Source of the DNA: Paraphysomonas bandaiensis
Taxonomy: Eukaryota > Chrysophyceae
Assembly (NCBI GenBank): GCA_965644295.1
Contig: CBFFRP010000164.1
Location: forward strand, 119,742-183,741
Reading direction: 5' to 3'
DNA: 64,000 nucleotides
The notes under the pieces: model-generated
The model's database searches: none
Told to the model about the DNA's origin: nothing
What the model saw: only the letters and a program-made list of their open reading frames with translations
Shown here: positions 23,805 through 35,606 of the stretch, in pieces
How positions within the stretch are numbered: the stretch's first letter is position 1
How the letters are laid out: each line of letters starts with the position of its first letter
Translations under genes and position numbers: made by a program

Positions 23805-24514
23805 TATTACTTACTTCTCCTCCACCGAGAGAACATGGCGTTGCGATGTGTACAAAGAGACGAAGTTTAAGTTAAGCTCATAAAGATAACATTTATATCT
23901 AAATTAGCGATCATCGTATACTACGTAGCAGTGCGTGATATCATTTATATTTGAATTGAGATGCTTATGATTGTAATGTGGTTATTTAATTACTATTTTC
24001 TGTCAGTGTTGCATGTTGCGGAATATCTCATTTTATCCAAATAGGTACTTATACCTTGATCATTGATAATTAATATGATTTACGCATTCTTTATAATAAA
24101 TCAAAGTTCAATGTGATATCATATAGTGGTATTATTGTATATGAAAATCACAGCAGCTATATACATTCATTTCGACAACAGTCAAATTACACACCACGGC
24201 GTCTAAACGAATATATTTCAATGTTCGAAACTTCCAATAGGATGGTGTAAATTTAACAACTGAACCTTAACCTTACTCAGTAATCAATTCATTAAAATCC
24301 TGTATACTTCAATTAACGGCCCTAATTCATATACCCTAGAACTACAGCTTTTAATTGCTTACAATTAAAATTCAACATGCAAGACGAATAAAAAACTTGA
24401 GTAACGACTACAAAATAGAATAGACAGGTGCTATGAAAAAAAATATTTTCCCTTTCAGAAAATACTACCAATTGACAGAAAAAAACAAATAAAAAGATTA
24501 ACTATCAATGACTG
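23805..24514. other. Convergent intergenic region
   Basis: About 700 bp of AT-rich DNA between converging gene ends. No structure beyond A/T runs was seen. Confidence 0.35.
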
Positions 24515-25810
24515 CTAGTAATTTTGCTTTCGCAGATGGTTCAGATAATGTGGTGATTCATATGAATATTCGTTGATAATATTCTGTATTTCAGCGGGTA
24601 ACTTTCTTGCAACAAATGATGAATGTGATGATCTTATAGTGCTCCTCTCATCGAAGTGCTTCAGTTCAAGACAAGCTCTTGTAACATTGACATCTACATG
24701 CAAAGGTGATCTAATTCGTTTGTAGAGTAGGTCATCCCAGTTGAAAACACTAAAAAATGGATGGCGTTGTAGCTCTTCGCGGTTCGATCTAGCACCTAAT
24801 CTCTGCGGTATTCGTACATCCATAAATCCTCGAATAATAGAGACAAAATTGTAAGATACTTTTTTCCCAGAGTATGTCATGAGTGGTATTCGCATCACCA
24901 AGTGCTTGGGAAGCGGTACATTCAATACATGCTTTCGACCCTCATCTACCATATCAGTGGATTGATTATCACTTGCACTACAAGAAAACTCATCTATACT
25001 CGTCTTTGTCGAGTAAGTTGAATAGGACAAATCTCTCACAGTAGGACTATCCACCGGAAAATGTTGGTATGTAGACTCGACAAATGCTGTGAATGATGCT
25101 GGGCAGTTTTTGTCAAATGGTCGCGCGCCGAAAAGTAGCTCAAACATTACAACACCTAAAGCCCAGAAATCCACTTCCATACTATGTGAGTGTGACTGAG
25201 TTAGTACTTCTGGAGCTAAATATCCAACTGTCCCACTGCACAAACTGCAGACAGATCCCGCAGATGTATTGTAAGATATTCCAAAGTCGGTAAGTCTGGG
25301 GTATCCTTGCTCATCAAGTACAATATTTTCGGGCTTCACATCTGAAACATGTGAGAAACAAGTGAGAACATGTCATGATAGGTCATTACAACTCATACCT
25401 CTATGAATTATCCCGTGATTATGAATATGAGATAGTGCAGACACCATACATGCACCTATGAAAGCAACATCGAACTCTGTGAATTCAATACAATCATTTA
25501 AGTGATATCGGAGATCACCCCCTTCCAAGAGATCTAATATCAATGCACAGTTTTTGTTATCATGATAAGAATAATACAAGTTACATATGAAACCATTAAA
25601 TGAGAGTTTTTTCAATGATAAAATCTCTTGTTTCAATACAACAGTCCCTCCTGTTCGTGATATACAATTATCAATACTGATGATCTTAATGGCAAATAGC
25701 TTTTTAGTTGATATATGTGTTGCACGCCGTATGATACCATATGATCCCTCACCAATTTTGGGGCCCAGTGCAAAAGATCCACAGGTTCTACTTGATGAAC
25801 CTGAACCCAT
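24515..25810 (-). CDS. STK32/YANK-like Ser/Thr kinase, possible N-myristoylation
   Basis: Two exons (25810-25399, 25341-24515) and a 57-nt intron give 412 residues. The splice falls inside the catalytic loop and rebuilds HRDVKPENIV from HRG and a downstream DVKPEN. Visible motifs are GEGSYGII (Gly loop), AIKII (Lys), GGDLRYHLND then FTEFD, LTDFGIS, GTVGYLAPE and DFWALGVVMFELLFGARPF. The GGDLRYHL plus FTE pair is typical of STK32 (YANK) kinases of the AGC group. The N terminus MGSGSSS fits the consensus for N-myristoylation (inferred membrane anchoring). About 100 residues are inserted before the last helices (Ser/Thr rich, ~residues 240-300), and the domain ends with HPFFSVFNWDDL. All catalytic residues are present. 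Confidence 0.88.
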
Positions 25811-27791
25811 TGTATCAGGAAGAAACTTATATAATCAATGGTCTTGTGTAGAACTATTAATCACATTCTCAATAGCAAAACGTAATTGTTGGATGGGTTG
25901 ACCACTGACTGCATCCACATCAATATGGCATCTAACTGTAGGAACGAATATGAAGTCGTCACTTTGGGAACAGTGCATATCGTAGGTCTATTTCTTCATC
26001 ATATGGACCAATCATATGTCTTTTCACACTATTCAACGATGTTTATTCGTCAATATTTTTTTTATAATCTCATTTCCATGTGGGATGGATCATCACGACA
26101 GGATGACGATAGATAAAGTATGATGTTGCATGATAGAAGTGGTCCCATATATATATTATCTGTATATCCGTATCTAGATCTCCATATGAAGGGATGAAGG
26201 GGTGTAAAAGCACTTGCATTACAATCAGGTTTTGGATATAGTTGCTTACACACATCTGATACATATATACATGCTATACACCACTACACCCTCCTTATGA
26301 TTTATGGGGTGTTGTTTTCATCGGTTCAATTAGCAACGATAGTGAAGGGGTTGATAACTGGATGATACACCTCTGAGGTATGGGCTGAAGTAGTCGCCAT
26401 GGGCTCATATGATGGCAGGCCACTCAACGAGATGACAGGGGTTTATAGTCTTATGGTACCATGAATCCTATGACGCCAATCATATTGCGGGTATGACATG
26501 CTCAGTCGTGTTCTATTATTGAAAGTCTTATGAAATTCCAGTCCTAATAGTCTAAGATACTTGAGTTAGTTTGAGCTTGCGATTCGCAGGTCATTCAGGG
26601 CAGAGTATCAGACCTTAAGCCTCACAGTTCAATCTACAGTTACTGGTATTGTTCAATTTATTAGGTTTTTTGTAATAGTAAATTTCTTCTACTGATTAAC
26701 GTCAGACTGATTCTAATTTTTGTGCATTCTTCCCGCACTGGCGAATATAGATACATGAAGTCTATGAATTTAGAAACTAGAAGTGAGTGATTATATTAAA
26801 TACTCAATCACTAATCTAATTTGCTGGATTAGTCGACTGTGCGCTACACGTACTCCACATTTTTAAGCCACTGCTTAAGTAGTACTTTACTACTCAAGCT
26901 TATTTAATTCACAATGCGACCATATTGTAGGGTCCGTCACAGCTGTTTGTTACGCATATAGCACTAAAACTATTTCCTGGATCTTCAAAACCATGCACCC
27001 GAGTGTCAACACGATCAAATTGCTTAAGGCAATCTGCATCCAAAGCCCTTTGGAGTGTTTAGAAGGAATCCTATATACATAAAAAGTAATTAGAGTTTCT
27101 GACACACATCTAATTCATCAGTAAAGTAAAACGCTGTATTTTTTGTGGAAATATCATGTTGCACAACTTTAAGTATGTCCAACTCAAGCCATGCTCGTTC
27201 TACTCATACTTCTATTCACACTTAGTACTTAGTAACACTTACTTCTATTCACACTTAGTAACACTATCACACTTATATTTTCATTTACTGTTTAGTAACA
27301 CTATCACACTTATAACTTATATACATTTTCTGTTATATGTCATAGCGATATTTTCCTGTGCTGGTTGAGGAGATGGAACTGCTCAAGAAGCTGTGCTCAA
27401 TCCATTTGCTTTTGATCTAATAGAATCGACTAAGGAAAAAAGTCATATGTTCTCTCTCTGTCGAATATCTTTTAACTTTTCCTACCAACACTTGAGGCAA
27501 AATGAAAACAGACCTATGCTGATATATCACCAACTCAATGGCGTGACAACTTCGATATGGTAGGACTTACGTTCACTTCTGGGTTTCACAACCCAGCGCT
27601 AAGTGGAACCGAAATAACTATGACTAGCATAGTCGCATAGTCCTAAACCCTACATACCACGATAAAACTCAGTTATGGCTTGCAGGAGAAAGGAAAAACA
27701 TGTTGATCGAACAAATTAAATCCTTTTTACACTTGTACATTTACGAGACTGATATTGCTACAATTTTTTCACAAAACAAATATAACAAGAA
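25811..27791. other. Intergenic region
   Basis: Roughly 2 kb without a supportable gene. At 27195-27315 there is a degenerate tandem array of ACACTTAGTAACACT-like units. The open frames at 26062-26264 are unremarkable. Confidence 0.4.
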
Positions 27792-30616
27792 CTACCCTGA
27801 ATTCGTCGAGTCGTCAAAACCAGAGCTATCTGTACCACTAGTTTGATACGCTTTAGACACAATAGGACTGATGACACCTTCAACTAACTTGCGCCTCTCA
27901 TCGAATTCCTCTTTGGTGGTCATTGCGTTGGCATCTAACCATTGCAAGCCCTCATCTACTGTACTAGAAATAGTATTACATTCTTCATCTGAAAGTTTAT
28001 CCTTCACCCCTTCCAGAGAGGAACGCGCACTGTATAAATATGCTTCTAACTGGTTCTTTGCCTCGACGCGTTCCCTACTCTTTCTGTCTTCCTCTGCATA
28101 TTCTTCAGCTTCCTTCACCATTCTTTCTATTTCGTCCTCTCCAAGGCGTCCCTTGTCAGACTTAATGGTTACCTTATCGCTCTTTCCTGATGCTTTGTCT
28201 TCAGCGGAAACCTGCATTAAAGTGTAAGATGTCTAAATCTTCTAATATATATGTGCACTCTATGGTTATCTCTTTACCAAGCAGTGCTCACGAGGAGCGC
28301 TTGCAAAAAGTGGGAATATAGAGTGAAGGGAGTGCGGAATCGCCCGAAAGCAACTCAACGCACCCCCACGACGGTCACACAAAGGACTCAGTCGGTTCAA
28401 TATAGGGTTGTCTGCTTGCACCTATACCTCAGGATCAGCGCCCGAAAGCGCCTCGGCGTGCAGTGCAGTGTGGGTCTGGCGTCGCACTGTGAAACAACGC
28501 CAAACCCACCAACCCAAAAACACATATACTTCAATATATATTCTAAGGTGTGTGTTACCTGCAGGATTCCATTGGCATCCACGTCGAAAGACACTTCTAT
28601 CTGTGGCACTCCCCGTGGTGCAGGTGGGAGACCATTAAGCTGAAATTGGCCCAGAACACGGTTATCCTTCGTCATAGCGCGTTCTCCCTCATAAACTTGA
28701 ATTAGAACCCCGGGCTGGTTGTCTGCGTATGTGGAGAATATTTGGGTTTTTTTGGTAGGAATAGTTGTACCCCTCTCGATAAGTTTCGTCATCACTCCAC
28801 CTGCCGTTTCTATTCCTAAAGAGAGCGGGGCTACATCCAATAAGAGGATATCCTTTGTCCTATCACTCGTATCACCAGCAAGAACTGCTCCCTGTACCGC
28901 GGCTCCGTATGCAACAGCTTCATCAGGGTTAATGGATTTGCTCAACTCTTTTCCACCAAAGAATTCCGATAGCATTTCCTGGACCTTTGGGATGCGAGTT
29001 GAGCCACCGACAAGGACTACTTGATGCACATCTTTCTTCTTCATCCCAGCATCGGACAAAACTCGTTGGACTGGGGATAAAGTTTTTTTAAATAAATCAG
29101 CATTTAGTTCTTCGAACTTAGCGCGCGAAATCGTTAGAGAGAAATCGATACCCTGGTGAAGAGACTCAACCTGAAGAATAGCATTAGAAGTGTAAGATGT
29201 CTAAATCTTCTAATATATATGTGCACTCTATGGTTATCTCTTTACCAAGCAGTGCTCACGAGGAGCGCTTGCAAAAAGTGGGAATATAGAGTGAAGGGAG
29301 TGCGGAATCGCCCGAAAGCAACTCAACGCACCCCCACGACGGTCACACAAAGGACTCAGTCGGTTCAATATAGGGTTGTCTGCTTGCACCTATACCTCAG
29401 GATCAGCGCCCGAAAGCGCCTCGGCGTGCAGTGCAGTGTGGGTCTGGCGTCGCACTGTGAAACAACGCCAAACCCACCAACCCAAAGACATATACGTACA
29501 AGAACAACATCCAACTAGACAAGAGAAAGTGTGCACTTACATCAATACGGGCAGCCGTTTGTGACGACAAAGTTCGTTTAGCAGTTTCACACTGCCTACG
29601 TAGACGTGCGATTGCCTTCTTGTCATTTGAGATATCGAACTTATGTTTTCGCTTAAACTGATCGAGACAGTGATCAAGTAGTCGCTGGTCAAAGTCTTCT
29701 CCACCTAAGTGGGTATCTCCTGCGGTAGCCTTGACTTCGAACACACCTCCATCAATTGTTAGAAGTGTCACGTCGAATGTTCCTCCCCCCAAATCAAACA
29801 CTAGAATATTTTCTTCTTTGCCCTCTTTTTGGTCCATCCCGTAAGCAAGAGCAGCGGCTGTCGGTTCATTGAGCACTCGCTCAACAGAGAGACCAGCAAT
29901 TGTACCAGCATCCTTAGTTGCCTGGCGTTGAGCATCATTGAAGTATGCCGGTACTGTAACAACAGCATGAGAAACTTCCTGTCCAAGGAACGCTTCAGCG
30001 GTCTCCTTCATCTTCCGTAACACAGAAGCACTAATCTCTTCTGGTGTGAAATGTTTGGTCTCAGAGCCGACACGAGCGTCGACCACTGGTTTATCGCCAG
30101 CAGCCTTAGTAACTGCAATTATAAAAACATCATAACAAAAATGCGCTAAAGTATCGACAAACCTTTGAAAGGGAAGAGCTTAATATCTTTTTGTACAGTG
30201 GGGTCGGAATACTTGCGACCAATAAGACGCTTTACATCGAATATAGTATTCGTTGGGTTGCTTGCGGCTTGGTTCTTTGCTGCATCACCAACGATTCGCT
30301 GACCATCACTATCCCAGGCGACGTACGATGGTGTAATTCTATTGCCCATATCGTTCGGGCATATCTCAACCCTTCCATTCTTCCACACAGCCACACAGCT
30401 ATAGGTGGTACCGAGATCAATTCCAATACATGGTCCTTTAATACCAGCACCATTGGAGGCACCGGTATCCCCTCCTCGACACCCCAGGACTCTGTCCACA
30501 GCAGAGGGCACGGGAGATGCCTTGCTCAGCCATCTGCTATATCCGGACAAACCCGATGACACGAGGATACAATTCGATACCAGAACAGCTAGAAATAGGT
30601 AAACATGTCTAACCAT
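27792..30616 (-). CDS. BiP-like HSP70 with secretory leader, no KDEL
   Basis: Four exons (30616-30163, 30112-29541, 29170-28559, 28211-27792) give 685 residues. Introns are 50, 370 and 347 nt. HSP70 signatures are [29 protein letters not shown] and [14 protein letters not shown], then the substrate-binding domain ([19 protein letters not shown]) and lid. The sequence is closest to ER-type BiP ([18 protein letters not shown]). A hydrophobic signal (residues ~4-22) is followed by ~40 residues rich in Ser, Gly and Arg before the ATPase domain. The C terminus ends FDDSTNSG and has neither KDEL/HDEL nor the cytosolic EEVD. It is a secretory-pathway chaperone, or possibly one routed onward to a plastid-related compartment (inference). 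Introns 2 and 3 share an identical block, listed separately. Confidence 0.9.
28214..28518 (-). repeat. Introner-like block in HSP70 intron 3
   Basis: About 300 bp identical to 29181-29486. It is GC-richer than the surrounding DNA and carries a hairpin (GTGGGTCTGGCGT at 28470-28482 with ACGCCAAACCCAC at 28497-28509). The intron spans 28212-28558, with a normal GT-AG donor and acceptor. Removing the block leaves ~45 nt, the size of ordinary introns here. Confidence 0.9.
29181..29486 (-). repeat. Introner-like block in HSP70 intron 2
   Basis: This is the second copy of the ~300-bp block, in the same orientation, inside intron 29171-29540. The shared part lies next to the 3' splice side in sense direction, while the 5' ~50 nt of each intron are unrelated. 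The 612-bp exon between the two introns is unique. Confidence 0.9.
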
Positions 30617-31002
30617 TGTCGAGGTGTGCTCCCGATGCGCATGACGGAAATTATGATTCTATTTGTGGTTCATATCTACACATACCATACAATGAATGTT
30701 CTCGATGAAGCCACTTTGTTTGAGGAGAGTATCTTCAAACGACATCAGTACCAAAACCTGAAATTGGATTTTGTGGTGCAAATCCTTCTGCCATATGCTG
30801 GTATACGAATACTACAAGAACAGTGAACTACAACGTATGATGAAGGTATACGGTATACCAGCAGCCTGCTCTGTGGAGTACAGGAGTGCAGTGTGCTTTG
30901 GATTGTTGCAGAGAATAGACGCATATTCGCTTATTCGCTGCTTCATATAGGAATATATTCGTAAATCTCTCCAATATTCGTCATACCATCTGTGCAGCTA
31001 CA
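30617..31002. other. Divergent intergenic region (30616/31003)
   Basis: Separates HSP70 from the small membrane ORF. It contains the near-palindrome GGTATACGGTATACC at 30845-30859. Confidence 0.35.
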
Positions 31003-31179
31003 ATGACCGACTCAATGTTGGATAATTCCTTTCTGCCGCGTTGGTTTCAGAAAATGCCACAGCATATTCAGTTTTGTATTATAGGCTTCGTTGTGCTTCA
31101 TGTTGTTGCCATTGCAGTCTCTTTAATCTATTACTCAATGAAGAAGTGGAAGCCCGAGTTCAACAAAAAGCTGAAGTGA
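31003..31179 (+). CDS. 58-aa single-pass membrane microprotein
   Basis: An ATG-to-TGA frame of 59 codons. The protein is amphipathic at first (LPRWFQKMPQHIQ), then has one hydrophobic helix (FCIIGFVVLHVVAIAVSLIY), and ends in a short basic tail (KKWKPEFNKKLK). The clean Met start, single TM and basic end look like small integral membrane proteins or small respiratory-chain subunits, but no family is recognised. The frame is unspliced. It lies head to head with HSP70. Confidence 0.55.
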   Translation: MTDSMLDNSFLPRWFQKMPQHIQFCIIGFVVLHVVAIAVSLIYYSMKKWKPEFNKKLK

Positions 31180-32084
31180 AGCATATGAGCCTGTTTCATG
31201 ACCCATCAAAAATATCTAATAGATGTTGATATGACTATATTTAATCGCTTAAGAATAATTATATATATTGCATGCAGCTCTCACGCTGTTTTGGTTTAAT
31301 AGAAATACGAAATGCCATTGGATGACCACGTCGTAGCGACAGTGCTCACTAACTTAAAACTGTACACAGTGCCATTTTAAGACTAGTAGTTTGGTGAAAT
31401 TGTTTGTTATAATTTTACTAATTTTCTATTGTTTCAGTCGATATAACTTCACTTAAAATTTGGATAGGGGACGGTACTCCTTATCCCAAGGTTAAATTGT
31501 AGATTATCCCGTGGAAACCTAATAAATCTAGAATGTGTAGCTGTTTGTATCATGATTTTGAAAGTTGACTCGTCATTGAGTCTACCATAAATTGTTTACT
31601 ATAATGAAGTCACTTTCAAATGACTGTCAATATCATAATTATGAGAGAAGATAGTTTATATTGAACCAAATATAAAAGTAGAATATTTAGATTTTCCCTG
31701 TGCTAATATTCGATTAGGGTTATGAGCGTTCTGTTCGACCCAATTGAGGTCAAAAATACACATTTCTTGAGACGAAATGGTGATAATGGATTCATAAAAC
31801 TAAAATAAACATATATGGCTGTTTATTTTCATCCACAACATTGCTATTGTTACTACTAGCAATCTATAGTACTTCCATCTTAGATAGACACGATCTTATA
31901 CAGTCAATGTAATTCAGTATAGCTAAGCTACTTAATAGCACATAATAACTGCATTGAAAACTGACTTTATATACAGCATTCTTCAAGTAGCGGCTAAAAC
32001 TCAAAACCTTTGAAATAGAGCTTTTAATTGCTTGCCAACAAGCTAATTACAACAAAAATACCCTCAATTAAGTCGGACTCACAC
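31180..32084. other. Intergenic region
   Basis: AT-rich, with no feature seen apart from simple A/T runs. Confidence 0.35.
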
Positions 32085-33460
32085 CATTGGGTTCTGGGGG
32101 ATGAGTACCGGACATATTTCTCCGAGAAACTAACGTGAGCCGCAAACATCGTCAGCAGATAATATTCTGCCCACTCATTATTATATTAGCCGAATAATTG
32201 TGTAGACGTCTCTGAGCCCTGACGAATATAGAATATACATGCATCCGGGAATGGGCCCACCTCAAGGGCATCCAGGATCCAGGGTATCGGGCTGCCTGCT
32301 GAAGTAAAGCATCCGGGATGTTCATCTTAAGGACTCAAAAATCCTTAAGTCAGCAGATGACAGGTATATCGAGAGAAAAATGTCTGATTATTACATGAGA
32401 ACGGTTGTATCTATAATTTGCAATGTAGCTATGGACTTAATAATATCAGTCGCTATTTAGTCTCGGGACTGCTTGTGTATTGCTGCAAGCACACTTGGTG
32501 CAACCAACCCTTGTATTGGAGTTAGTCCGGGGGTCTACCTTTGGGAAGTGTTTCTGGTGTTTCAGTGCCGCACGTTACTTGAGGAGTGGAGTGAATGATA
32601 TGTATGTGGGAGTGAAGGTCGGTTACGGAATGTCTGCTAGCCCTTGTATTAGCAGTGCTGTCTATGGCAAGTAGCAGTTGTTTCCGGAGTGGATGTACAG
32701 ACCTGGGCTGGGGTCGGGTTCGGGTAGGGGGTATGATTCTGGGAGTGGATGTTGCTCGGAGTAGCCGGAGTAGTTTCGGAGTGGGTCGCTCCTCTGGGTG
32801 TGTGGTGTATTGCGTCGGGGAATGTGGGGAGCTGTATCGCATAAGCTCTTTGCGTCGAGCACCATGTGTAGACAGGGCTACATGGCTCATATGGCATGGA
32901 ACACAGCGGTTCCGAGGTTGGACAATGAGGATGTCGTGGATGGAATGTATTGGACGAGGGTAACAGTGGCGCGTAGGTTCTCTGCGTTGAACACCAACAA
33001 GTGTAGACAAGGTTGTATGGCTCAAGTAGCCACAGCGGCTTCGAAATGGGACGGTATGTGTGTGTGTGTTGAGTGGAATAGAGTGGACGGAGGTAACGGT
33101 GAAATGGAGGTTCTCTGCGGTCGGCACCATGTACAGACTAGACGACTAGACTGTATCGCGACGAAAATAAGGCATGGACAGGTCGATATGGCTTATGGGT
33201 AATAAAGAGTTGTGTGTGTGTATTGTTAATGTGTATGACAGGTATATCAAATATCAACATTCTGCTTGCTTACTGCGTTTGCTTTGAGTGATAGAGCGAA
33301 AGTAGTTGCACCTTCTTGGTTCTTGCGATGACGCACAAGCAGTTTTTCGTAGCGCTAAATAGTAGGAAATCAGAGTTAAGCACAAGTTAGTTAAATTGTT
33401 TTGCTAAATTATTTCTGACTTTTAAACACCTATTTCTATTAATAAGACATTCACTTCAAC
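32085..33460 (+). repeat. A/B dispersed repeat, copy 2 (split by insertion)
   Basis: The left part is 32085-32370 and the right part resumes at 33235. The two halves join at ATGACAGGTATATC, which is present on both sides (32357-32370 and 33235-33248) as a 14-bp target duplication. The left part contains the family words GGGGGATGAGTACCGG, GGGAATGGGCCCACC and GGGCTGCCTGCTGAAG. The right part contains ATTCTGCTTGCTTACTGCG and ATAAGACATTCACTT. Confidence 0.85.
32371..33234 (-). mobile_element. Non-LTR-like element nested in the A/B repeat
   Basis: An 864-bp insertion with 14-bp flanking duplications. In minus orientation it begins ACACATTAACAA and its first ~400 bp match 61933-62200. It has CA-rich, diverged internal repeats and ends ACCGTTCTCATGTAATAATC. 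A 202-codon minus-strand frame (33130-32522) shows Pro/His/Thr-rich, frame-broken coding. It is probably a non-autonomous or decayed copy of the family at 61933-64000. Confidence 0.7.
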
Positions 33461-33771
33461 AGAAATATACTATTCCCTTCGGTACGTAGTTTACGTGTAA
33501 TACATAGATATATAGTACTTCGATACGAATCTACAGTAGCGTAAAAAGCGGCTTTATCTGCTCAAGGAACTAGATACCCATTACAGCAATAGTTTTATGT
33601 CGCGAGAACTACCAGTGGTATCTACATTAATAAATCGACACGAACTTGTAGTCAATAGTATTTTAAAGTGACAGATATAACGCCGCCCACATACGGATAC
33701 CACAGTTAGAATGATAAAATTATATACACGATCCATCAAAAGCTATATATCGGAGTTTCAACCACAACACA

Positions 33772-35025
33772 CTACACTCCAACTATAAGATCTTCCTCAT
33801 CGTAGTTGCTCACTTCAACTGTCTCTTGCATGTATAGATCCAGTCGAGGGGCAGAAGGAGTAGGTAACAGTCGGGATGCAAGCCTACTTAAACACGTGGT
33901 TGATTCTCTGTTCAGATCTGTTTGAATAGTCGCTAGGGAGAGCATGACAGATAACAACTCACGGGACCGTTCTGCTTTATATCTATCAAAGTCGCAGAGA
34001 AGTCGCTCAGATGCCTCTCTATGCTGTTCTTCGTATATCTCCACATCATTTCTAAGAGACTCTGAATCCTTTCGCTCTCTAGCAGCAACGGATGCGAGAT
34101 AGTATCTTCGTCTCTCCTGTTGATGGGCGAGAGACACAGAAAGCGCCGTGACAGTATCCGCATGCCTGCGCATTGGTTCTTTGACTTGTATATCCATATC
34201 TCGGGCAGCTCCCCGCATCAATAATGACAGGTCCCCCATACCAGTGCTGAACTCTCTCTCAGATCGCCCTTCCTTCGTCGCTGAAGAGGTGTCATCCCCA
34301 ACTTCACTGAGACTCAGCAAAGATGCGCTTTGAGCATCCACCTCACGGGCACATCGATAAGTTGCAGCTGTTAGATCAGATGTGCGGTCCGCAGCCCGTT
34401 TCACACGGTCCAAATTCAAATCCAGATGAGTTTTAATTGGCTCAACGCGTGAGTCCATGTCCGCTGTCAAGGCGGAGTTAATACGCTACAACATATTTTA
34501 TTATGGCCAATATGGATAATATGGCTGACCTGGTCACTGTTAAGTGTGAGACTATTGACTCGTGACTTCAACCAGCGGACTGTATCACCTTTAGCAGACC
34601 GTCTCCTCCTGTATTCCTCAAAACAGCGGCGAGCTTGCTTTATATCGCCTGTTTGCAGAAAAGTAAGTAGATAGGGCTCGGATTGCAGCACAGGATGGTT
34701 AAGTGCTCGATTTAAAAAATCTTGCAGTCCTCTCATCCGCGCTTCTAAAAAATCTTCATGAAATCTACCCAGGTATTTCTTCTTTGGCAGTGGTGGAACA
34801 ACCACTCCAGTGCATAGTGTTACGAACGAACCATGCAGCCACAAAAAATCATTAAATCGACGGTGCACAGTGTATGTTGTAGAATCAGTAGAATCATATG
34901 TTGTTAGTGTATAGCTATAGACAAAAATTACATATGCAGATAATAGTGCTCGTCACTGCATTCTACCTAGTGTAATTTGCAAGCATATCCCTCTTCTTTA
35001 TCGGGTTCGTTACCGACGCTTCCAT
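33772..35025 (-). CDS. Sorting nexin (PX-BAR), SNX1/2-Vps5-like
   Basis: Three exons (35025-34967, 34914-34530, 34485-33772) give 385 residues; introns are 52 and 44 nt. The PX domain (~3-125) starts SVTNPIKKRDMLANYTS and has YTVHRRFNDFLWLH, VVPPLPKKKYLGRF (the PI3P-binding loop with its proline motif) and ARMRGLQDFLNRALNHPVL. The rest is a long alpha-helical coiled region typical of a BAR domain (dimeric curved-membrane binder). Such proteins form the membrane-coating part of retromer or ESCPE-1 tubules on endosomes. The first exon is needed to supply the first PX strand; an unspliced frame would start in mid-domain at 34868. Confidence 0.87.
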
Positions 35026-35606
35026 TTCTCGTACAATCACAGTAATTTCAACTTAATCAATGTACTGAAACACTCTATATAACCTTATTAATGTTAAATA
35101 CGCCAGCAAGTTTTCGAAATGATATAAGTCAATGAGATATTGTTGCAAGGTGATACTCACTATCAGTATATCGTCCTGCTTAGCATATGCTATTTCTTAT
35201 TACTGAATAGGTTACGTAGATTGACAGCATCACAAGCAATCTATTGTGTTTAAAGTGATACTAAGCTGATTGTTTCTATTCTGATACATAACGTCTAATA
35301 TATCCTATAGATAATATACAACACCACGATCCAGATCTCACCTCTAGCACCAGCATGTACTGTACCATGGTGTACGTGGGAGTGCGTAGATAGGTTGTAG
35401 GTACATAGGTACGTGTATGTATACATACAGAGTACTGTGCTACGGTACATATGATCTGGATACAGCAATGTAGTGTGCCTGTGTATATGTTGTGTGGGTC
35501 AACAATTTTAGCTACTTTGTACGCATGTTTTATGGATGTGGAATTAAGCCAATTCTATTGATTGCGTTTGCGGTAAATACAATTCGATTTTAATACCCAG
35601 TCGAAA
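35026..35606. other. Divergent intergenic region (35025/35607)
   Basis: 580 bp between sorting nexin and CLC starts. At 35345-35460 it is rich in GTAC, GTATAC and TACGGTA (35441-35447) words, like the other two divergent regions noted. Confidence 0.35.

Noticed and set aside
27156-27368. 70-codon frame rich in Tyr, Leu and Ser
   Set aside because: It arises from a degenerate tandem array of ACACTTAGTA units, not from a conserved protein.
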